From assembly GCA_030549495.1 (NCBI GenBank), contig JAUIRK010000993.1, positions 62,001 through 126,000 on the forward strand: 64,000 bases of DNA. The letters are read 5' to 3'. Each line of letters begins with the position of its first letter. Within the stretch, counting starts at the first letter, position 1. Position numbers and translations under genes: made by a program. Shown in pieces: positions 59,770 to 64,000 of the stretch. The notes under the pieces were generated by a model. The model worked only from the letters and a program-made list of their open reading frames with translations, searched no databases and was not told the DNA's origin. This stretch comes from Nectonema munidae. Its lineage: Eukaryota > Nematomorpha > Nectonematoida > Nectonematidae.

Positions 59770-59850
59770 TCACGTTCGTCCTTTGTCATATTAAGTTCGT
59801 CCTTTTTCACTTTAGGTTCGTCTTTTTTCACTTTAAGTTCGCCCTTTCCA
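59770..59850 (+). repeat. TTCGTCCTTTTTCACTTTAAG minisatellite, array 6
   Basis: Between three and four units of about 23 bp (GTTCGTCCTTTTTCACTTTA) are the best preserved of the family and close in sequence to array 1 at 4.9k. Confidence 0.7.
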
Positions 59851-61810
59851 AACATTTGCCTTAATGAGTGGTTTGCCATACAAATTTTAGTAAGTGCCCA
59901 TGAATCCTTCTTTTTACTTTTCATTATTCGTATTAGTATGCACTGTGATACAAAGTAAGCCGTCTAAGTTTTGACCGTCCTTTCTGCCATAGTTAAAAAG
60001 TCGCATTTGAGGAAAAGTCTCTTTAGAAGGTTCTTTGCAAAATATAAACATATCGGAACTTTATTTGTCCCCAACTTCAGTTTCGTGGAAATATTCTTAC
60101 TATCAAAAACAACACACAAGGACTGATAACTTTAAGAATGGAAAAATATATTTTTTTATGATTTGAATTAATTATATATAAATTAAAGTGTAATTATAAA
60201 ATCAATTTATAAAAATTATAAATATACTTGCCATTTTTATAATTCCTTAGTGTTGAATTTGACGTGAGAGGCGAAAAATTTCGGCACAAACAAAGTTCAA
60301 AAATTTTAAACCATTTTGCCAATGGACAATGATACATGAAAGTTGGAAACATTCGTTATCAAAGCAAGGACTGATATTTTTAAAAGTGAGTAATATTGTG
60401 TTATATTTTCTTTTATCAGTAGCAACAAATATTCATCAAATATTAATTTCAAAGTATGCAAAACCCAACGAAGCTTTACATTTTTTCATAATAGGCCTTT
60501 AACTGTAGCAAGGCGGATGAATTTATGCTAACACAAAATACAGATATATGCTGTAAAACTCCCAAAAGAAAAATTTGTTATAAAAGGCAATAATCTTGCG
60601 AGGGTTAACTAACCTTCAAACATCTCTATATTTTCTTTATGCACTGCTTTTATCTTTGAATTTCATTATATTTTTATTCTTGTTGTTAAGTTGCTTTTTC
60701 CTTTTTCTCTATTCAGAATTATAAACAAAAAAAATTCATTAAAAAAATTTTTTTTACATATGGGTAAATATTTCAATTTGTGTTTTACCAGCACGCATTT
60801 GATGAGCAGATATGAATGCGTTTCATACTTTCCTTTTGAGGCATCACAAATTTTATATAAAAAATATTTTGGAAAGATCAAAAAAAGATTTTAAGACTTG
60901 AAAACTAAAATTATGCAAATTTACTTCTTAGTTCAATTGATTACCCAATTGAAAGTGTATATTTTCATATCGCACACAGTCAGACACAAGTATATAGAGG
61001 GCGACATACGTAAAATTACATTTTAATCACGCAACCATTTATCAACAGAGTGTTTATTTAGTATCAAACAATAAGGATTAATGCCTGCACAACAATCACC
61101 CGTAGTCACTTAAAGCGAGAATTCATTAATTTTTAGTTCTTTTTTTATGTAAAGAATTTGAAATATAAGTCCCAAAACATACCCTAATTTTTTTACCTAA
61201 ATCAATAACTGAATACAAAAAACGAATGTTTTAAATGAGAGCTTGGATGAGTAGGTCCATAGAGGTAGAGATAATGAAAACATCGCCAATGCAAAAAACT
61301 AAAGTCTTATCTCCACTCAAGTCGTATTTCAGAGGGGTCGTATTTAGAAGAGTTTACTGTATACACTTTTCAGATCTTACACATCCTTTTAAAATGTAAG
61401 CATGCCTTTTTGACTTTCAAAATAATCATTTTATATTCAAGCACATCTTTCATAAATTAAAATAGTATTCGAAAATGTTTTTAAAAAATCTATCAGTTAG
61501 GTAGATAATTACTTTTTTTTACTTTCTTTCAAATCTTAGAATATGCATATAATGAAATTTAGATGATATTTTAGGATCAAATCCAGATTTTTCTATTTTA
61601 TAGAAATAATAAAAAAAGTACATACCACTTAAAGTCTATTCTACGCTTTTTAGCAACACTCCAATTGTAAAAATGGAAAAATTTGTCTTGCTTTTCACAC
61701 TCTATCTTTTGTTTCAGATTAAGAGTTTAGTAAGTTTAATAGTATATGAGAGTATGTAAAAAGTACGTATAGTACATACATATATATATGAAATAAAATG
61801 GATGTGTTAC

Positions 61811-61910
61811 TGTCGGTGGCGCTAAATAAGTTTAAACGTTTTTGAAAGAATTTCACGATCATTATCAAGTGAGAGATTGCCATCACAACCATCTTATTCT
61901 TCAACTTCAT
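61811..61910 (-). CDS. Possible first coding exon with signal peptide
   Basis: This tentative exon reads MKLKNK followed by a hydrophobic run (MVVMAISHLIMIV) and then KFFQKRLNLFSATD, which looks like an N-terminal signal peptide. It ends at a GTAACA donor one base into a codon. The next exon, at 57,564, needs exactly one base, so the join gives Ile then the first CUB cysteine. Two starts are possible: position 61,910 (MKLKNK), or 61,892 (MVVMAIS), which has the better context with A at -3 and G at +4. A longer in-frame start near 62,024 gives MPWLCLQ and a less convincing leader. The phase match has a one-in-three chance of being accidental, and hydrophobic open frames are common in AT-rich DNA, so this is an inference. 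Confidence 0.35.
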
Positions 61911-63645
61911 CGACACATCTTTATCAATTAATGTGATTGGATAAGGAAAGAGTATGAAGGAATGAATATCCAGGGATTGTTGTGTTTGTGTGTGTAGAAG
62001 TAGCTGAAGACACAGCCATGGCATACCCTTTCTTCATTCAAACTTGTGTCTTAGAATATTTTCTTTCGATACTTAACTCTTCATCTTGAAATATCTTTTC
62101 CTCTACTACACCAACACAATAACTCGTGTAATTGTTGTCATTACAATGAGGACTTTTCTCATTTTTGTGATTACTATAAGCAACTCTTTGTCACAAAAAT
62201 ACTCCATCTTCTAACATTTTTTTATTGAAAAGATTTTGAGACACAATTAAAAGGCAGTCTTTTTCTCACAAACCACTTTGTATTTATTATTTATATAGAA
62301 GAGCTTTCATAGAAGAACGTTACCAAATAATACAAAGTTGTGCCATCTTGATCACAGAGTCGTGATAATAATATATATATATATATAAAGAAAAAGTTCG
62401 CCTTCTTTTAAAATTTCTCATATACATACGCACATTAGCTCTCGTCTTGAAAATCTTTTATATATTTCCTACAAATTCATTTCATTGTGCTTAAACTTTT
62501 TTGTATACTTCTTTGTATAAGTATACAAAGAGTATGTATCAAAAACAATATAATACATATTATATAGATAGATAGGAGCGTGTGATATAATATGTTTTGA
62601 GCAAATAAACATAATGGCAAGCCAAATACATCAATTGATCTAATAGTATGAAGCTTTGGAAAAATCTTTTTGTTATCTTTCTTTTTCGCTTGCTCTTTGT
62701 TGAATTTCAATCAAGTCCGTTATTGTTTCGCTTGAAAGGAAATTCGAGCTTACGAATTTGTGATTGGCATGATCGAAGAATCCCTTTATCTCTTTAATTT
62801 AAGATGAGTGTGAGACAAACGAGTAGCAATTACCGAATAAAGAGATATTGGAAAAGTAGTTGGAGGACGAAGTCACAACTTCTCTATGATTAACACAATT
62901 CATTACGATGCTGAGAATTGGTATGAAGATTTTTTGCCAAAATACTGAAGCATTTGAAAGCTTTCAGGCGGAATGCGACAAAAGTGCTCCATATAAAAAT
63001 ATTTTGTTTCCTGTTGTATAAAAAAGTAACGAGAAGATTGCCTTTGAAAGCCCCGAACATTGACCTCGGTTAAATTCCATTGAAAAAGAAAGCAAACGAT
63101 TAGTCTAAAAAATTCTTGCGATTTAGTTATAAAAGTTTAAATGGTTATTTTGAATGAAATGTAAAGTAGAGTTAGTTAAGCAATTGCCTCCGTAAAAAGT
63201 TGAAAAGCTTATCGACCCCGAATTTATAAACATTTATAATGCATTGAAACAGTAATGTCCCACACGCAGTCAAATTCTAGTGTTAAATCGCCAAAAAGCA
63301 TCCTCTAAAGTCTAAACTGTTGCCATAAGTGGAAAAAGAAGTTAAAGTCCTTTAAAGATCATTTAAACAACGAGAAAATCAAACATTTTAAAAGCATTGG
63401 AATTAATTGCACAAGCATAAAACTCTTAACTCTATTCTGACATAAGTGTTGATCGTTTATTTTATTTACACCAAATTTTAGGCTAAAATATGTATGTATT
63501 TTTTTTGACTGCAAGATTTTTTAATTTTAAATTTGTGCAACATTATTTAACATAAGATAGAAGCTTAAAGATGATAAATGTATAAAGTATTTAAAATTAG
63601 TTAATGATTAGATTAGCTATTGTCCCAGCAACTTGGAGATTACAA
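61911..63645. other. Upstream region of the CUB gene, no gene supported
   Basis: If the signal-peptide exon is right, this holds the 5' untranslated region and promoter of the minus-strand gene. A CA-rich patch (61,980-62,000) and a TA microsatellite (62,368-62,388) are visible. No TATA box was convincingly placed. The stretch 62,790-63,330 has faint broken coding character, perhaps an old transposase, which I cannot assign. Confidence 0.35.
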
Positions 63646-64000
63646 TTATGGATGAGATAATTTATTCGGCATTTTGCTCCATTCTTCTCTGTTTTGCTCT
63701 TGCCTAACTTTTAGTCCTCTTTTTAACACATCTTTTTTAACCACATTTTTCCAAGTCATTTTCGGCCTACCTTTACATTTTCTCCTTGTTTTTTCTTCGT
63801 GAATTTTTCTAATAAACTCTTATTTGGGCCTTCTCATTATGTGGCCAAACCACTTCAATCTTTGTATTACGGAATTGATTTCATTAACATTGCAAAGTTT
63901 TCTTAATTTTTCATTGTTAATTTTTGACTTAAAATTTTGTCTGCACTAAAGTCAGAAAATTCTCATTGAGACTTTGCACCCATTTATTACAGCTTGCACA
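63646..64000 (-). pseudogene. LINE 3' end fragment (C-terminal coding tail)
   Basis: The minus strand encodes QRLKWFGHIMRRPK, one in-frame stop, then EFIRKIHEEKTRRKCKGRPK, MTWKNVVKKDVLKRGLK and REEWSKMP before a stop at 63,646. The R-L-x-W-F-G-H then G-R-P-x-x-x-W pattern is the characteristic C-terminus downstream of the reverse transcriptase in RTE-type and related LINEs. The element continues past the right edge. It is a different family from the LINE at 37-41k. Confidence 0.75.

Larger units (their letters stand above)
57565..61810. other. Putative first intron, mostly unrecognised
   Basis: It includes overlapping open frames on both strands at 58,390-58,803 that lack recognised domains, a worn hAT-like MITE near 59,181-59,505 and a minisatellite at 59,770-59,850. 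No exon of the CUB gene was found in it. Confidence 0.45.
6949..61910 (-). other. sol-1: SOL-1-like gene with four CUB domains (locus)
   Basis: This is the span of one minus-strand host gene assembled from seven firm exons and one tentative first exon. The exons encode halves of CUB domains that pair as 57.4k+51.9k, (missing)+44.5k, 31.1k+17.7k and 8.4k+6.9k. First-half exons begin with two bases and then a Cys codon, and they end two bases into a codon. Second-half exons begin with one completing base and end one base into a codon. All tested joins stay open. C. elegans SOL-1 is a four-CUB transmembrane protein that modulates AMPA-type receptor GLR-1, and its arthropod relatives share this architecture, so I infer a neuronal cell-surface role. 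Tolloid, NETO and cubilin relatives are alternatives, but no protease, LDLa or EGF module is seen here. The C-terminal exons are not found. Introns run from 1.2 to 13 kb and are full of transposons. Confidence 0.65.

Noticed and set aside
62790-63330. Possible Tc1-like transposase relic
   Set aside because: Only a vague SPxxxPRLNSIEKE-like string is visible; there are no catalytic motifs and no terminal repeats.

Overview
The window is AT-rich, intron-rich animal DNA carrying one multi-exon host gene and a dense layer of transposons. The organism is most likely an arthropod; a caligid copepod such as a salmon louse is my guess from composition and transposon content, not something the sequence proves. 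No bacterial genes, tRNA, rRNA, CRISPR or virus-derived elements were recognised.

Host gene. Seven minus-strand exons (57.4k, 51.9k, 44.5k, 31.1k, 17.7k, 8.4k, 6.9k) encode half-CUB modules that pair into four CUB domains. All four cysteines are present in every complete domain. Each domain starts after a phase-1 intron and is split by a phase-2 intron. Reading frame is kept across every junction that can be tested, with one exception: the first half of CUB 2, expected between 44.8k and 51.9k, was not found. A possible signal-peptide exon at 61.8-61.9k joins the first CUB exon in phase. Four tandem CUB domains fit the SOL-1 (suppressor of lurcher) family of glutamate-receptor auxiliary proteins. 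The 3' part of the gene, including any membrane segment, was not identified and probably lies to the left.

Transposon layer, left to right: a piggyBac transposase relic (0.5-1.8k); a nearly intact Tc1 element (2.68-3.98k) with a SINE in its right edge; a small hAT MITE (6.4k); a 98% perfect palindrome (7.2-7.5k); a 2.56-kb hAT with perfect 8-bp target duplications (8.78-11.34k) and a second hAT relic (11.4-12.7k); LINE, MITE and fold-back debris (15-25k); two more SINE copies (27.4k, 28.2k); a small piggyBac scrap (29.5k); a third hAT relic (31.6-33.3k); a 629-bp hAT deletion derivative (36.6-37.3k); a CR1/Jockey-like LINE (37.4-40.9k); a relic of an unclassified transposase-like family (43.7-44.1k); a mariner split by a second, longer copy of that family (47.6-50.9k); hAT MITEs and unnamed repeats (53-59k); and the 3' end of another LINE at the right edge.

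The most notable point is the 2.1-kb insert at 48,378-50,503. It carries a protein family I know only as unclassified multicopy ORFs in invertebrates. Here it sits between matching terminal inverted repeats and a short target duplication, exactly inside a mariner open reading frame. That makes it a cut-and-paste DNA transposon of uncertain superfamily.
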